Part shown: positions 36,966-46,240 of the stretch, in pieces
How the letters are laid out: every line of letters starts with the position of its first letter
How positions within the stretch are numbered: the first letter of the stretch is position 1
Assembly: GCA_905215445.1 (NCBI GenBank)
Contig: CAJMPZ010000001.1
Location: 48,000-111,999 of the forward strand
Length of the DNA stretch: 64,000 nucleotides
Source: an uncultured bacterium
Lineage (GTDB): Bacteria > Actinomycetota > Coriobacteriia > Coriobacteriales > Coriobacteriaceae
Direction: 5' to 3'
The notes under the pieces: generated by a model
Database searches by the model: none
What the model saw: the letters and a program-made list of their open reading frames with translations, nothing else
What the model was told of the DNA's origin: nothing
Made by a program: the position numbers and the translations under genes

Positions 36966-37766
36966 GTGGGATTTCGCGACGTTAAGCGTTCTAAGAGCGC
37001 AAAAGACACGCGTATCATTGCAATCATCAATCAAAAAGGCGGCGTCGGTAAGTCAACGACGGCTGTGAACCTTGCAGCAGCACTGGGTGAGCAGGGTCGT
37101 AAGATACTGATTGTCGATTTTGATCCGCAGGGAAACAGCACCAGTGGATTTGGAATTGAAAAAGAAGACCTTGATCGCTGCATCTATGATGCATTGTTGA
37201 ATGATGTGCCGGCAGAATCGCTTGTTCTTGATACAAATTGCAAAAAGGTATTCGTAATTCCAGCTACGATTCAGCTTGCAGGTGCCGAAATTGAGCTCGT
37301 AAGCGCAATTGCTCGTGAAACCCGCCTCAAAGATTTGCTTGAGCCGATTCAGGACGAGTTCGATTTTATTTTCATTGACTGTCCTCCTTCACTCGGCCTG
37401 CTTACTATCAATGCCTTGACCGCAGCAGACAGCGTTTTGATTCCGATCCAGTGCGAGTACTACGCACTCGAGGGCGTTACGAAGCTGCTAGAGTCAATGA
37501 AGATGGTCAAATCACGTCTGAACAAGGGCTTAGACACCTATGGTGTGCTTATGACCATGTATGACTCGCGTACTTCTCTATCGAATCAGGTTGTTGAGGA
37601 GGTTCAATCGTACTTTGGTGATAAGGCATTTAAGACGCTAATCCCCCGTACGGTTAAAATCTCCGAAGCTCCGTCTTTTGGAGAACCGGTAATTACCTAT
37701 GCACCTCAAAATAAGGGTGCAAAAGCGTATATGAACCTTGCAAAAGAGGTGATCAAGCGTGCCTAG
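36966..37766 (+). CDS. parA: chromosome partitioning ATPase ParA (Soj)
   Basis: A 266-residue deviant Walker ATPase: IIAIINQKGGVGKSTTAVNLAAAL carries the signature Lys, with IVDFDPQGNSTSG and FIFIDCPPSLGLLTINAL further on. It forms ATP-dependent gradients on the nucleoid that move ParB-parS complexes. The start is GTG behind CCAGGAGGGACC. The end overlaps parB by 8 bp. Confidence 0.96.
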   Translation: MGFRDVKRSKSAKDTRIIAIINQKGGVGKSTTAVNLAAALGEQGRKILIVDFDPQGNSTSGFGIEKEDLDRCIYDALLNDVPAESLVLDTNCKKVFVIPATIQLAGAEIELVSAIARETRLKDLLEPIQDEFDFIFIDCPPSLGLLTINALTAADSVLIPIQCEYYALEGVTKLLESMKMVKSRLNKGLDTYGVLMTMYDSRTSLSNQVVEEVQSYFGDKAFKTLIPRTVKISEAPSFGEPVITYAPQNKGAKAYMNLAKEVIKRA

Positions 37767-38664
37767 TGTAAAGAAACGTGGCGGATTGGGACGTGGACTC
37801 AATGCTTTGGTCTCAGAGGCCGAGTATGAGACCGGTGGTTCTGCTGTATCTGCTTCAAATGCCGCATCTGTAACAAAACTACCTATTGAGGATATCGTTC
37901 CCAACCCTAATCAACCGCGAATTCATTTTAATGAAACTGAACTTCGCGAGTTGAGCGAGTCAATCCAAGAGCATGGCGTTTTGCAGCCGCTCTTGGTTCG
38001 CAAGCATGGAAACGGCTATGAGATCATCGCTGGTGAGCGTCGGTATCAGGCATCAAAGCTTGCTGGTCTTGAGGAACTGCCTGTCATCATTAAAGATGTT
38101 AATGATGAAGAGATGCTGGCTCTTGCTCTTATCGAAAACCTTCAGCGTTCTGATCTGAATCCCGTCGAAGAGGCTAAGGGCTATCGCCAGCTTATCGATG
38201 CCAGCGGTATGACCCAGGAGGCATTGTCGAAAGCAGTAAGCAAGTCACGCTCTGCAATTACAAACTCGCTGCGCCTTCTCGATCTCCCCGAAGTAGTTCA
38301 GCAGATGATTTTTGAGGGTAAACTTACTGCTGGACATGCACGTGCGATTCTTGCAGTTCCCTATGAGGACGCGCGAATTCGACTTGCAGAGAAGGTTGTT
38401 GCGGAGGGCCTTTCCGTAAGAGCGACAGAAAATCTTGCTCCATTGTTTTCTGCCGGAGAGACAACTAAGACGCCACGGCCTGCAACGCCTCAGTCTTTTA
38501 AAAAGGCTGCCCGTGTACTTCGTCAGGTATTTAATACCAACGTACGTGTGAAGAGCTCACGTGGAAAGAATAAGATTGAGATTGAGTTTAAAGACGAGGA
38601 AGAACTCTCTCGTATTCTTGGTGAAATGATTCAGTTTGATCAAGGAGACCAAGATGAGGAATAA
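37759..38664 (+). CDS. parB: chromosome partitioning CTPase ParB (Spo0J)
   Basis: A 301-residue ParB: N-terminal CTP-binding domain with GERRYQASKLAGL and IENLQRSDLNPVEEA, central helix-turn-helix (MTQEALSKAVSKSRSAITNSLRLLDLP) and a C-terminal dimer domain. It loads at parS sites, three of which lie just upstream of parA. Its C-terminus overlaps the next small gene by 11 bp. Confidence 0.96.
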   Translation: MPSVKKRGGLGRGLNALVSEAEYETGGSAVSASNAASVTKLPIEDIVPNPNQPRIHFNETELRELSESIQEHGVLQPLLVRKHGNGYEIIAGERRYQASKLAGLEELPVIIKDVNDEEMLALALIENLQRSDLNPVEEAKGYRQLIDASGMTQEALSKAVSKSRSAITNSLRLLDLPEVVQQMIFEGKLTAGHARAILAVPYEDARIRLAEKVVAEGLSVRATENLAPLFSAGETTKTPRPATPQSFKKAARVLRQVFNTNVRVKSSRGKNKIEIEFKDEEELSRILGEMIQFDQGDQDEE

Positions 38665-38908
38665 GATTTTAACTGCGATTGCATTGGCGACGACTGTCGC
38701 GGCTGGTGCCTTTGCTGGCTATAAAATCGCGACAGACGATGAGCTCCGAGGTCGTTTGCTTCGTGGTGCGCAAGATATCGTCGATACGTCCAAGAAGAAA
38801 ATGGATGTTATGACAGAAGATGTTGCCATGCGAACTGCTCAGGTAACGAAGAATCCCAAGATTAATCAAGGTTGGGTTAGCAACCAATGGGAAAATGTGG
38901 GCTATTAG
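38654..38908 (+). CDS. small YtxH-like membrane-anchored protein
   Basis: 84 residues: one N-terminal membrane helix (ILTAIALATTVAAGAFAGYKIA) followed by a charged helical tail (DDELRGRLLRGAQDIVDTSKKKMDVM), the pattern of YtxH-like proteins. The ATG at 38654 follows AAGGAGACCAAG and overlaps the parB end, so it belongs to the parAB operon. Role unknown. Confidence 0.7.
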   Translation: MRNKILTAIALATTVAAGAFAGYKIATDDELRGRLLRGAQDIVDTSKKKMDVMTEDVAMRTAQVTKNPKINQGWVSNQWENVGY

Positions 38909-38916
38909 GTACCTAA
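38905..38916. repeat. 12-bp palindrome TTAGGTACCTAA, copy 2
   Basis: Overlaps the stop codon of the YtxH-like gene; the same 12 bp occur before jag at 35401-35412. Confidence 0.4.
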
Positions 38917-38936
38917 CAATTACTCAGTAAATTTTG

Positions 38937-38974
38937 AGGGGTCCTTGTCTGATTCACGAGACAAGGACCCCTTA
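38937..38974 (+). terminator. terminator of the parAB operon
   Basis: AGGGGTCCTTGTCT / AGACAAGGACCCCT, 14-bp perfect stem, then TATTA; the T-tract is weak. Confidence 0.8.
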
Positions 38975-39053
38975 TTATGGCCGTAATAATTGAGACCAGT
39001 GGCAGCTGATTCATAATCGTAGCAGCTGATTCAAAATTAAGGTCAATAAATGA

Positions 39054-39090
39054 AACGACCCCGGTTGCATATTCTGCAACCGGGGTCGTT
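39054..39090 (-). terminator. rlmN terminator
   Basis: AACGACCCCGGTTGCA and its exact complement around a 5-nt loop; on the minus strand TCATTTATTG follows. Confidence 0.85.
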
Positions 39091-39093
39091 CGA

Positions 39094-39109
39094 TGTTTCA
39101 CATGAAACG
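39094..39109. other. degenerate parS-like site
   Basis: TGTTTCACATGAAACG matches parS at 14 of 16 positions, with an intact TTTCA/TGAAA half-site layout. It lies between the rlmN stop and its terminator, 2.2 kb from the three perfect sites. Confidence 0.5.
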
Positions 39110-39127
39110 TTTTGGGGTGCGACTCCC

Positions 39128-40180
39128 CTATGCGTTCTTCTGAACTTTGAAGCGCTGTTTCAGCTGTCCGCAAGCGGCGTCAATATCGTTACCACGGGAG
39201 TTACGAATCGTGGTCTCGATGCCACGGGACTCAAGACGACGCTGAAGATCCTCAACCTTATGAATCGGCGACGGCTTGAGCGGGCTGCCCTCGATGTCGT
39301 TAAGTTGAATCAGGTTAACGTGGCACAGCGTTCCCTCGCAGAAGTCGCAGAGTGCCTGCATCTCGGGATTCGTGTCGTTGACGCCTTCGATCATGGCATA
39401 CTCATAGGTCGGGCGGCGGCCAGTCTTCTCGGTGTAGAGCTGAAGCGCTTCGTGAAGGCGAAGCAGCGTGTACTTCTTAACACCGGGCATGAGCTTATTG
39501 CGCGTCGACTGGATGGCGGAATGCAGGGAAACGGCAAGAGTGAACTGCTCGGGGATATCGGCAAATTTGCGAATACCGGGAATAACGCCGCTGGTAGAGA
39601 CGGTGAGGTGACGAGCGCCGATACCGATGCCATCGGGGTCGTTGAGGATACGCAGTGCCTTGAGAACCTCGTCGTAGTTGGCAAACGGCTCGCCCTGGCC
39701 CATGAAGACAACACTTGTGGCACGCTCGCCAAAGTCGTTGGATACATGAAGCACCTGGTCGACGATCTCTTGAGCGGTCAGAGAGCGCTTGAGGCCGTTG
39801 AGACCGGTGGCGCAAAAGGCGCAGCCCATGCCGCAGCCTGCCTGGGTGGAAACGCAGACGGAAAGCTTGTTACGACGGGGCATGCCGACAGTCTCGACGG
39901 AAATGCCATCGTGGTACTCGAGCAGATACTTGCGCGAGCCATCTTTGGAAACCTGCTTGGTGAGTTCAGTCGGCGTATCAAAGGCAAAAGCCTCTTTAAG
40001 CTGCTCGCGGAAAGCCTTGGGAAGGTTGGTCATATCGTCAAACGAACAAACGTTCTTCTCAAAGACCCATTCGATGAGCTGCTTCGCGCGGAAGGCGGGC
40101 TGGCCAAGTTCGGCCACGAGCTCGCGAATATCGTTTTGGCTCAAGTCGCGAATGTCCTGAGATTTAGTCCTGGGATTCAT
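39128..40180 (-). CDS. rlmN: 23S rRNA A2503 / tRNA A37 methyltransferase RlmN
   Basis: A 350-residue radical SAM enzyme: the CxxxCxxC cluster is in STQAGCGMGCAFCATG, with GQGEPFANYDEVLKAL and a second catalytic Cys in NSRGNDIDAACGQLK near the end. It makes 2-methyladenosine in rRNA and tRNA. At this length and with these motifs it is RlmN rather than the resistance relative Cfr, though the split cannot be proven by eye. Divergent from ddl. Confidence 0.9.
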   Translation of the reverse strand: MNPRTKSQDIRDLSQNDIRELVAELGQPAFRAKQLIEWVFEKNVCSFDDMTNLPKAFREQLKEAFAFDTPTELTKQVSKDGSRKYLLEYHDGISVETVGMPRRNKLSVCVSTQAGCGMGCAFCATGLNGLKRSLTAQEIVDQVLHVSNDFGERATSVVFMGQGEPFANYDEVLKALRILNDPDGIGIGARHLTVSTSGVIPGIRKFADIPEQFTLAVSLHSAIQSTRNKLMPGVKKYTLLRLHEALQLYTEKTGRRPTYEYAMIEGVNDTNPEMQALCDFCEGTLCHVNLIQLNDIEGSPLKPSPIHKVEDLQRRLESRGIETTIRNSRGNDIDAACGQLKQRFKVQKNA

Positions 40181-40265
40181 GGAAGCCTTTCGATTTTGGG
40201 GAAACGTAGAGGGTATCGCTACAATATGGTATCAGCTGCAGAAATTATAGAGGAGGAGTCTGCCC

Positions 40266-41231
40266 ATGCCGGGTAAAAGCCTAGAGAACATGCACGTAGC
40301 GGTCTTGGCGGGCGGTCATTCCGCCGAGCGCGAGATCTCGCTCGATTCGGGAAAGAACGTTGTGGTGGCACTGAAGGAAGCCGGCTACACCTCGGTGGAG
40401 CTGCTTGACACGGCCGCTGATGACTTTATGGTAACCATGGCGACCGGCGGATTCGATGTGGCATTTATCGCCATGCACGGCGCCGGCGGTGAGGATGGCG
40501 CCATGCAGGGTGCCATGGAGACCCTGGGTATCCCCTACACGGCCTCGGGCGTACTTGCCAGCGCCTGCGGTGCCGACAAGGAGGTCTCGAAGCTCCTATA
40601 CGCCAAGGCGGGCATTCCCATTGCCCCCGGCCTTGCGCTCGAAGTGGGCGATGAAGTCGATATCGATCACGTTGTCGAGGTCTGTGGCGAGCGTTGCTTT
40701 GTGAAACCGGCCGTCAACGGTTCCAGCTATGGCATTTCCCTGGTCCACGAGCCCTCCGAGCTGCCTGCGGCTATCGCCAAGGCGTTTGAGTTTGGCGACA
40801 AAGTGCTGGTCGAGAAGTGTATCGAGGGTACCGAGATCACCGTCGGCGTATACGGCGAGGATGACGTGCGCGCCCTGCCGATTGTCGAGATCCGTAAGCC
40901 CGAGGACTGCGAGTTCTACGATCTGGACGTGAAGTATGTCGACCCTACGGACATCCATCGCATTCCGGCGCAGATTTCGCCCGAGAACTACGCTCGTGCC
41001 CAGGAGCTTGCCTGTGCTGCCCATAAGGCACTCGGCTGCCTGGGTATCTCGCGCAGCGATTTTATCGTGAGCGAGGACGGCCCCGTTATCCTCGAGACCA
41101 ACACGATTCCCGGCATGACCGATACGTCGCTGTATCCGGATGAGATTCGCCACACCGATGACATGACGTTCCCGCAGGTCTGTGACAGCCTGATTCGCAT
41201 GGGACTTCGTCGAGCGGGCGTTGCATGCTAA
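40266..41231 (+). CDS. ddl: D-alanine-D-alanine ligase
   Basis: A 321-residue ATP-grasp ligase: VAVLAGGHSAEREISLDSG, AMHGAGGEDGAMQG, CFVKPAVNGSSYGISLV, and ILETNTIPGMTDTSLYP with the metal-binding Glu/Asn. It makes the peptidoglycan precursor dipeptide. The active-site region KPAVNGSSYG and the Tyr in it indicate D-Ala-D-Ala rather than D-Ala-D-Lac activity. GAGGAGGAGTCTGCCC precedes the ATG. The last 7 bp overlap the helicase gene. Confidence 0.94.
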   Translation: MPGKSLENMHVAVLAGGHSAEREISLDSGKNVVVALKEAGYTSVELLDTAADDFMVTMATGGFDVAFIAMHGAGGEDGAMQGAMETLGIPYTASGVLASACGADKEVSKLLYAKAGIPIAPGLALEVGDEVDIDHVVEVCGERCFVKPAVNGSSYGISLVHEPSELPAAIAKAFEFGDKVLVEKCIEGTEITVGVYGEDDVRALPIVEIRKPEDCEFYDLDVKYVDPTDIHRIPAQISPENYARAQELACAAHKALGCLGISRSDFIVSEDGPVILETNTIPGMTDTSLYPDEIRHTDDMTFPQVCDSLIRMGLRRAGVAC

Positions 41232-44119
41232 TCGAGGACGCTGTTTCGTCGGGAACGCCGCAGTTTGTCATCGATTCCTATGCCACGCTTGCCGAGCGCG
41301 CCAAAACCCAAGCGTTTGGTCTCATCGAGGAAGATGTTATCGTCCTCGATACCGAGACCACGGGTCTTTCGGTGCAGGACAACGAGCTTATCGAGATATC
41401 GGCGGCTCGCCTTTCGGGCCGCGAGGTTGTCGATCGCTTCGATACCTTCGTGCATCCCAAGCAGCTGATTCCCGCCGAGATTACCGAGCTCACGAGCATT
41501 ACAAACGCCGATGTGGCAGATGCCCCGTCGGCCGTTGAGGCTGTCGCCGCTCTCGCTGATTTTGTCGGCGGCTGCCCGGTGATCGCACATAACGCCACCT
41601 TCGACCGCTCGTTTATCGAGTCGGTCAAGGGCGGCGTCAACGTCAGTGACATCTGGATCGATTCGTTGGCACTGTCGCGCATCGCGCTTCCGCGCCTGGC
41701 CTCGCATAAGCTGTCTTTCATGGCCGACCTGTTTGGCTGCGACTCGGTGTCGCATCGCGCCAACGCCGATGTCGACGCCTTGTGTGGTGTGTGGCGCGTG
41801 TTACTCGTGGCGCTCACCGACTTGCCTCAGGGCTTGATGGCGCGCCTGGCCGACATGTACCCCGACGTACCCTGGTCCTATCGTCCCATCTTCTCCTTCT
41901 TGGCGGGACAGAACCCCGGTTCCATCTTCTCTCTCAGCGCCGCCCGCGCCGACGTTCTCAAGGCCGATCGGGCCGATGATCGCGTTGATGCGGACGAGCT
42001 ACCGGTCCTTAAGATGCCGAGCCGCGAGGAAATCGAGGCGGACTATGCCCCGGGCGGCCTGGTCAATCGCATGTATCCCACCTACGAGCCGCGCGATGAG
42101 CAGATCGCGATGGCGCTCGAGGTCCGTGACGCGCTCGTTACGGGAACGCATCGCGTGATTGAGGCGGGGACGGGCGTCGGCAAATCGATGGCTTACCTGG
42201 TGCCTTTTGCCGAGGCCGCGCGACGCAACAACATCACGGTGGGTATCGCGACTAAATCGAATAATCTTGCCGACCAGCTCATGTATCACGAGCTGCCCAA
42301 ACTTGCTGAGCAGCTGGACGGAGGCCTATCGTTTTGCGCCCTCAAGGGCTATGACCACTATCCATGCTTGCGCAAGCTTGAGCGCATGAGCCGCGGCCAA
42401 GTCGAAATTACGACTAAGCGTGATCCTGCCGACACGCTTACGGCAGTCGCGGTCATCATGGCGTACGTGTGTCAGTCGGCCGATGGCGACCTCGACTCGC
42501 TCGGCATTCGCTGGCGCAGCGTCAACCGTCCCGACTTTACGACGGCGTCGCGCGAGTGCGCCCGTCGCCTATGCCCGTTTTTCCCCGATAAATGCCTAGT
42601 CCACGGCGCCCGCCGTCGCGCGGCGCATGCCGATGTGGTGGTCACCAACCATTCCCTGCTGTTCCGCAATGTTGCGGCCGAGGGCAGAATCTTGCCCCCG
42701 ATTCGTCATTGGGTAATCGACGAGGCCCATTCCATCGAGCGCGAGGCACGCCGTCAATGGGCGCGCGTGGTGTCGGCGGACGAATCACGCGTTCTGTTTG
42801 AGCGTCTGGGTGGCTCGAGCACCGGCGCGCTAAGCCAGGTTTCCCGTGATTTGGCAACCTCCGAGGGCTCTACGCTCTATCTGGGCCTTACTGCCAAGGC
42901 GACGTCGACGGTTGCGCGCGCGAGCATGGCGATCGCCGGCGTGTTCGATGGCGTTCGCGAGCTCGGTCGCCGTGCCCGTGGGGGCTATGACAATGCCAAT
43001 CTATGGATTGGCCCCGAGCTGCGCGAATCTGACGACTGGCATGATTTCTTACAGTCGGCCTACGCTGCCATCGGCACATTGGAACAAGCTGACAAGAGCG
43101 TCGACGCGCTGGTACAAGCCGTCGCCGCCGACAAGCCCGAGGTTGTTGTCGACCTGGGTGATATCTCGCGCCGCCTGCACGAGCTGGCCGAGAACCTCAA
43201 GCTCATCATTGACGGCACCGATGAACACTACGTGTATTCGCTGCAGGTCAATCGCAGGCTGCGTGCCGGCGGCGAGTCGATGACCGCGGAGCGCATCGAT
43301 ATTGGCGAGGCCTTGGCAACCGAGTGGCTGCCCGAGGTTCACACGGCTATCTTTGCCTCGGCGACCATGACGGTGTCCAAAAGCTTTGAACACTTTAACC
43401 ATGCGGTCGGCCTCGATCGCATCGGTGCTTCAACATCCTCATCGCTGCACTTGGACTCGAGCTACGACTTCGATTCGAACATGGCTGTAGTCGTTGCGGG
43501 CGATATCCCCGATCCGCGCGATCGTGAGAGCTATCTTACGGCGCTCGAGCGCGTGCTGGTCGACGCTCATCTTGCCATGGGCGGCTCGGTGCTCACGCTG
43601 TTCACCAACAGGCGTGACATGGAGGAGCTGTACGATCGCGTCGAGCCCAAGATGGCTCGTGCGGGCCTGGAACTCAACTGCCAGCAGCGCAACTCATCTC
43701 CTCGTCGCCTGCGCGACCGGTTTATCAACGAGCCAACCTCATCGCTTTTTGCGCTTAAGGCCTTCTGGGAGGGGTTTGACGCCAGCGGCGAGACGCTGCG
43801 CTGCGTCATCATTCCCAAGCTGCCGTTCTCGAGCCCCACGGACCCGCTCTCGTGCGAGCGCAACCTGCGCGAAGACCGCGCTTGGGCGCGCTATTCGCTG
43901 CCTGAGGCAGTGCTCGAGGTCAAGCAGGCGGCCGGCCGCCTTATCCGCTCGTCGACCGATTGCGGCGTGCTGATTCTGGCCGACCCGCGCCTGGTGACGA
44001 AGGGCTACGGAAAGAAGTTCTTAACGTCGCTGCCCACGAGCTCCTACCAGCGCATCGAATCGGCGCAGATCGGGCACTATCTACAGCTGTGGCGTGCACG
44101 CCACGAGCGGCGGCGCTAA
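41225..44119 (+). CDS. DinG-type helicase with N-terminal DEDD exonuclease domain
   Basis: A 964-residue protein in two parts. Residues 35-200 form a DnaQ-like exonuclease (VIVLDTETTGLS, HNATFDRSFIE, HRANADVDAL). Residues 270-960 form an XPD/DinG-like superfamily 2 helicase: Walker A IEAGTGVGKSMAY, DEAH box WVIDEAHSIE, and motif VI QAAGRLIRSSTDCG. Four Cys between the Walker motifs (CLRKLE, then CARRLCPFFPDKC) could hold an iron-sulfur cluster, though spacing differs from the E. coli protein. Firmicute DinG has the same exonuclease fusion. It overlaps ddl by 7 bp. Confidence 0.88.
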   Translation: MLIEDAVSSGTPQFVIDSYATLAERAKTQAFGLIEEDVIVLDTETTGLSVQDNELIEISAARLSGREVVDRFDTFVHPKQLIPAEITELTSITNADVADAPSAVEAVAALADFVGGCPVIAHNATFDRSFIESVKGGVNVSDIWIDSLALSRIALPRLASHKLSFMADLFGCDSVSHRANADVDALCGVWRVLLVALTDLPQGLMARLADMYPDVPWSYRPIFSFLAGQNPGSIFSLSAARADVLKADRADDRVDADELPVLKMPSREEIEADYAPGGLVNRMYPTYEPRDEQIAMALEVRDALVTGTHRVIEAGTGVGKSMAYLVPFAEAARRNNITVGIATKSNNLADQLMYHELPKLAEQLDGGLSFCALKGYDHYPCLRKLERMSRGQVEITTKRDPADTLTAVAVIMAYVCQSADGDLDSLGIRWRSVNRPDFTTASRECARRLCPFFPDKCLVHGARRRAAHADVVVTNHSLLFRNVAAEGRILPPIRHWVIDEAHSIEREARRQWARVVSADESRVLFERLGGSSTGALSQVSRDLATSEGSTLYLGLTAKATSTVARASMAIAGVFDGVRELGRRARGGYDNANLWIGPELRESDDWHDFLQSAYAAIGTLEQADKSVDALVQAVAADKPEVVVDLGDISRRLHELAENLKLIIDGTDEHYVYSLQVNRRLRAGGESMTAERIDIGEALATEWLPEVHTAIFASATMTVSKSFEHFNHAVGLDRIGASTSSSLHLDSSYDFDSNMAVVVAGDIPDPRDRESYLTALERVLVDAHLAMGGSVLTLFTNRRDMEELYDRVEPKMARAGLELNCQQRNSSPRRLRDRFINEPTSSLFALKAFWEGFDASGETLRCVIIPKLPFSSPTDPLSCERNLREDRAWARYSLPEAVLEVKQAAGRLIRSSTDCGVLILADPRLVTKGYGKKFLTSLPTSSYQRIESAQIGHYLQLWRARHERRR

Positions 44120-45033
44120 AGCGGACAGATGAGGGTTTTTGCCATATCGCACAGACGCTTTGACAGGGCGGGGTCATCCAAGATGCGGATGGCTCCGCCC
44201 GCTGCGATTATCTGGCTCAGCAGCCAACGCTCGGAGCCGTAATGTACGGTTACCGTTGCCATGTCTGTCCCGCTGCGTTCGATTAGGGTGATGCCGGCCC
44301 AGTCCAGATGCTCCGCCATATCGAATGGCATCAAGAGCTTTGCGCTACGCTGCGTCCGGGCAAGGGAATCGTGGAGGGATGCAACGTCCGGTGCGTGAGG
44401 CACGACGGAGTCTTCCGTCAAGGCGAGTCCCTCGATTTTATCCATGCGATAGGTGCGCTGCTCATCGACCGCGATGTCCCAGGCAATCAGATATGTTTGG
44501 TCGCCGTTTGCTGTAATGCGCAAGGGGTCGACCAGACGCTCGCGTGGCCGCGCATCGTCCATCGAGCGATACGAGATACGACAGCGAACACCGTCCTGAA
44601 TGGCGCAGCTCAGCTGCTGCCAGTGCGACCCGTGGTTGACGGTGTCAAAGACGTGCTGGTTATAGCCGAGCTCTTCGGGTAGAAGAGCATGTCGAATTCG
44701 AGCCGCCGCCTGGGGCTCGATCCCCAACGATTCAAGTTCGTGGTTGAGCACAGCGCCCTCGGCGGCACTCAGACGCAGCGGTAGCACACGCCCAGCGTCA
44801 CCGGTGAGGACCACACGCTCGCCGTGGCATTCGCAGATGATGCGCGCACCCGATTCTCGGTCCGCGAGCGTCGAGACGATCTCGAGAATCTCGTCGAGCG
44901 ACACTCCTGTGATGTCAAAGCGACTGCAAATCTCAGTTCGTGTCATGCCGCTCTCGCCGGCGGCGTAGAGGGCCTCAATGATGTCGATGGCGCGCGAGAG
45001 TCTCTGCTCGCTGGTGAGTTTACGCACGGGCAT
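44116..45033 (-). CDS. WYL-domain transcriptional regulator (PafC-like)
   Basis: A 305-residue protein with an N-terminal winged helix (RLSRAIDIIEALYAAGESGMTRTEICSRF) and a WYL domain at about 140-230 (CRISYRSMDDARPRERLVDPLRI; TYLIAWDIAVDEQRTYRMDKIEGL). WYL regulators sense nucleic acid ligands. It follows another WYL gene with a 14-bp overlap, the arrangement of PafB and PafC, which control DNA-damage genes in actinobacteria. ATG at 45033 is chosen over a TTG upstream. The end overlaps the convergent helicase gene by 4 bp. Confidence 0.82.
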   Translation of the reverse strand: MPVRKLTSEQRLSRAIDIIEALYAAGESGMTRTEICSRFDITGVSLDEILEIVSTLADRESGARIICECHGERVVLTGDAGRVLPLRLSAAEGAVLNHELESLGIEPQAAARIRHALLPEELGYNQHVFDTVNHGSHWQQLSCAIQDGVRCRISYRSMDDARPRERLVDPLRITANGDQTYLIAWDIAVDEQRTYRMDKIEGLALTEDSVVPHAPDVASLHDSLARTQRSAKLLMPFDMAEHLDWAGITLIERSGTDMATVTVHYGSERWLLSQIIAAGGAIRILDDPALSKRLCDMAKTLICPL

Positions 45034-46042
45034 ACTCGTGCACCGTCCTTTCAATGAGGTGGTTCCACGCCTGCTTGAGCGATTTGGGGGCCATGGGCCT
45101 CATGCCGTCCATAGCGTGGGCCATGCAAAATGAGGCGGCGGCTTCAAGGTCGCGCACGTCAACGGTCCAGGTCCATCCCGCATCGGTGTGTGCGAGCTCA
45201 CCTCGCCCGCGCGTGAGGCCGTTGATCATATCGATCTGCGCCTGCGGGGCGAACGAGAACGTGGCTGCAACGGGCGGTCGGTCGGCAAAATCGAATTCAA
45301 AGAACAGGTAGTCGTTGAGGTTGAAGTCCGCAGGGATGGTGTAGGCCTTCGAAGGACGCCAAGCGCGAACGATACGGTCGCAGCGGAATGTCCTGATGTC
45401 GTCGGTGGCATTGTCGAGGCCGCAGAAGTACGCCACGCCCTCGCGCTCGAACATGCCGTAGACGCAGACGGTACGCTCTTTTTGCCCACCGCGTCCGTTC
45501 TGATATAAAAATCGCAGCGCGCATCGCTCGGCAAAGGCGCTCCATACCGCATCGACGGTGGGAGAGCGGCGGATCGGTGCTTCGTCCACCGCAGATATGC
45601 CGGTGAGGTAGGCAATTTTGGAGCGAATGTCGGCAAGCGGCGCGGCAAAGGTGGAAGAGCCGGCCGCTATTGTCTGGTCGATAGCGTTGAGCAGGATATC
45701 GGCGTCGTCTGCGGTGATGAGGCCGCCTGCCGCAAACGTGTGCTCGCGGTCGATTGTCCACGAGCTTTCCTCGGTCTCCTGCGCACCGGCGGGGCGAACC
45801 TCCTTGATTAAGATGCCACGCTCGAGCAGTTTGTCACGATCGCGCCGAAACTTGCGCTTATCCGAGTCGATGTTGCCCGAGCCATATCCCAGGTCAGAAT
45901 CCAAGACGATCTGCTCGGTCGTCAGCGGTTCGGGGGAGCTGTTGAGCACAAAGAAAAGATTGAGGATGCGCTGGGCCGTTTTATCGAAACTGGGCTCCGA
46001 ATTCCCCTTTTTAATTGTCGCGGTCGCGTCGCTTGCCGTCAT
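45020..46042 (-). CDS. WYL-domain transcriptional regulator (PafB-like)
   Basis: A 340-residue protein: an N-terminal helix-turn-helix (RILNLFFVLNSSPEPLTTEQIVLD, then KRKFRRDRDKLLERGILI) and a WYL domain (ALRFLYQNGRGGQKERTVCVYGMFEREGVAYFCGLDNATDDIRTFRCDRI). In this copy Trp is replaced by Val in the WYL position. First of the two-gene operon, divergent from the M28-like gene. PafBC act as a heterodimer; by analogy these two may do so. Confidence 0.82.
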   Translation of the reverse strand: MTASDATATIKKGNSEPSFDKTAQRILNLFFVLNSSPEPLTTEQIVLDSDLGYGSGNIDSDKRKFRRDRDKLLERGILIKEVRPAGAQETEESSWTIDREHTFAAGGLITADDADILLNAIDQTIAAGSSTFAAPLADIRSKIAYLTGISAVDEAPIRRSPTVDAVWSAFAERCALRFLYQNGRGGQKERTVCVYGMFEREGVAYFCGLDNATDDIRTFRCDRIVRAWRPSKAYTIPADFNLNDYLFFEFDFADRPPVAATFSFAPQAQIDMINGLTRGRGELAHTDAGWTWTVDVRDLEAAASFCMAHAMDGMRPMAPKSLKQAWNHLIERTVHEYARA

Positions 46043-46240
46043 AGAGTCCTCGCATGAGAAGGTGGTTTGCTGCCATGATTTTAGTCCGATATGGAGATTA
46101 GGCTATATCCTTGTCCGCTCGGGGCGTTAAGATGGCCCGAATTCGGTCGTTTGCGCTCGCTCGGGGTATACTTTCGACTATATACGGTTCTAATGTGCAT
46201 GCATTGGGCCTATTTGTCGGATTATGGATGTGGAGCGCAC

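Noticed and set aside
39128..40180. Cfr-type antibiotic resistance methyltransferase
   Set aside because: Conserved N-terminal length, both catalytic Cys contexts and the stand-alone chromosomal setting fit RlmN; nothing points to a mobile resistance gene.
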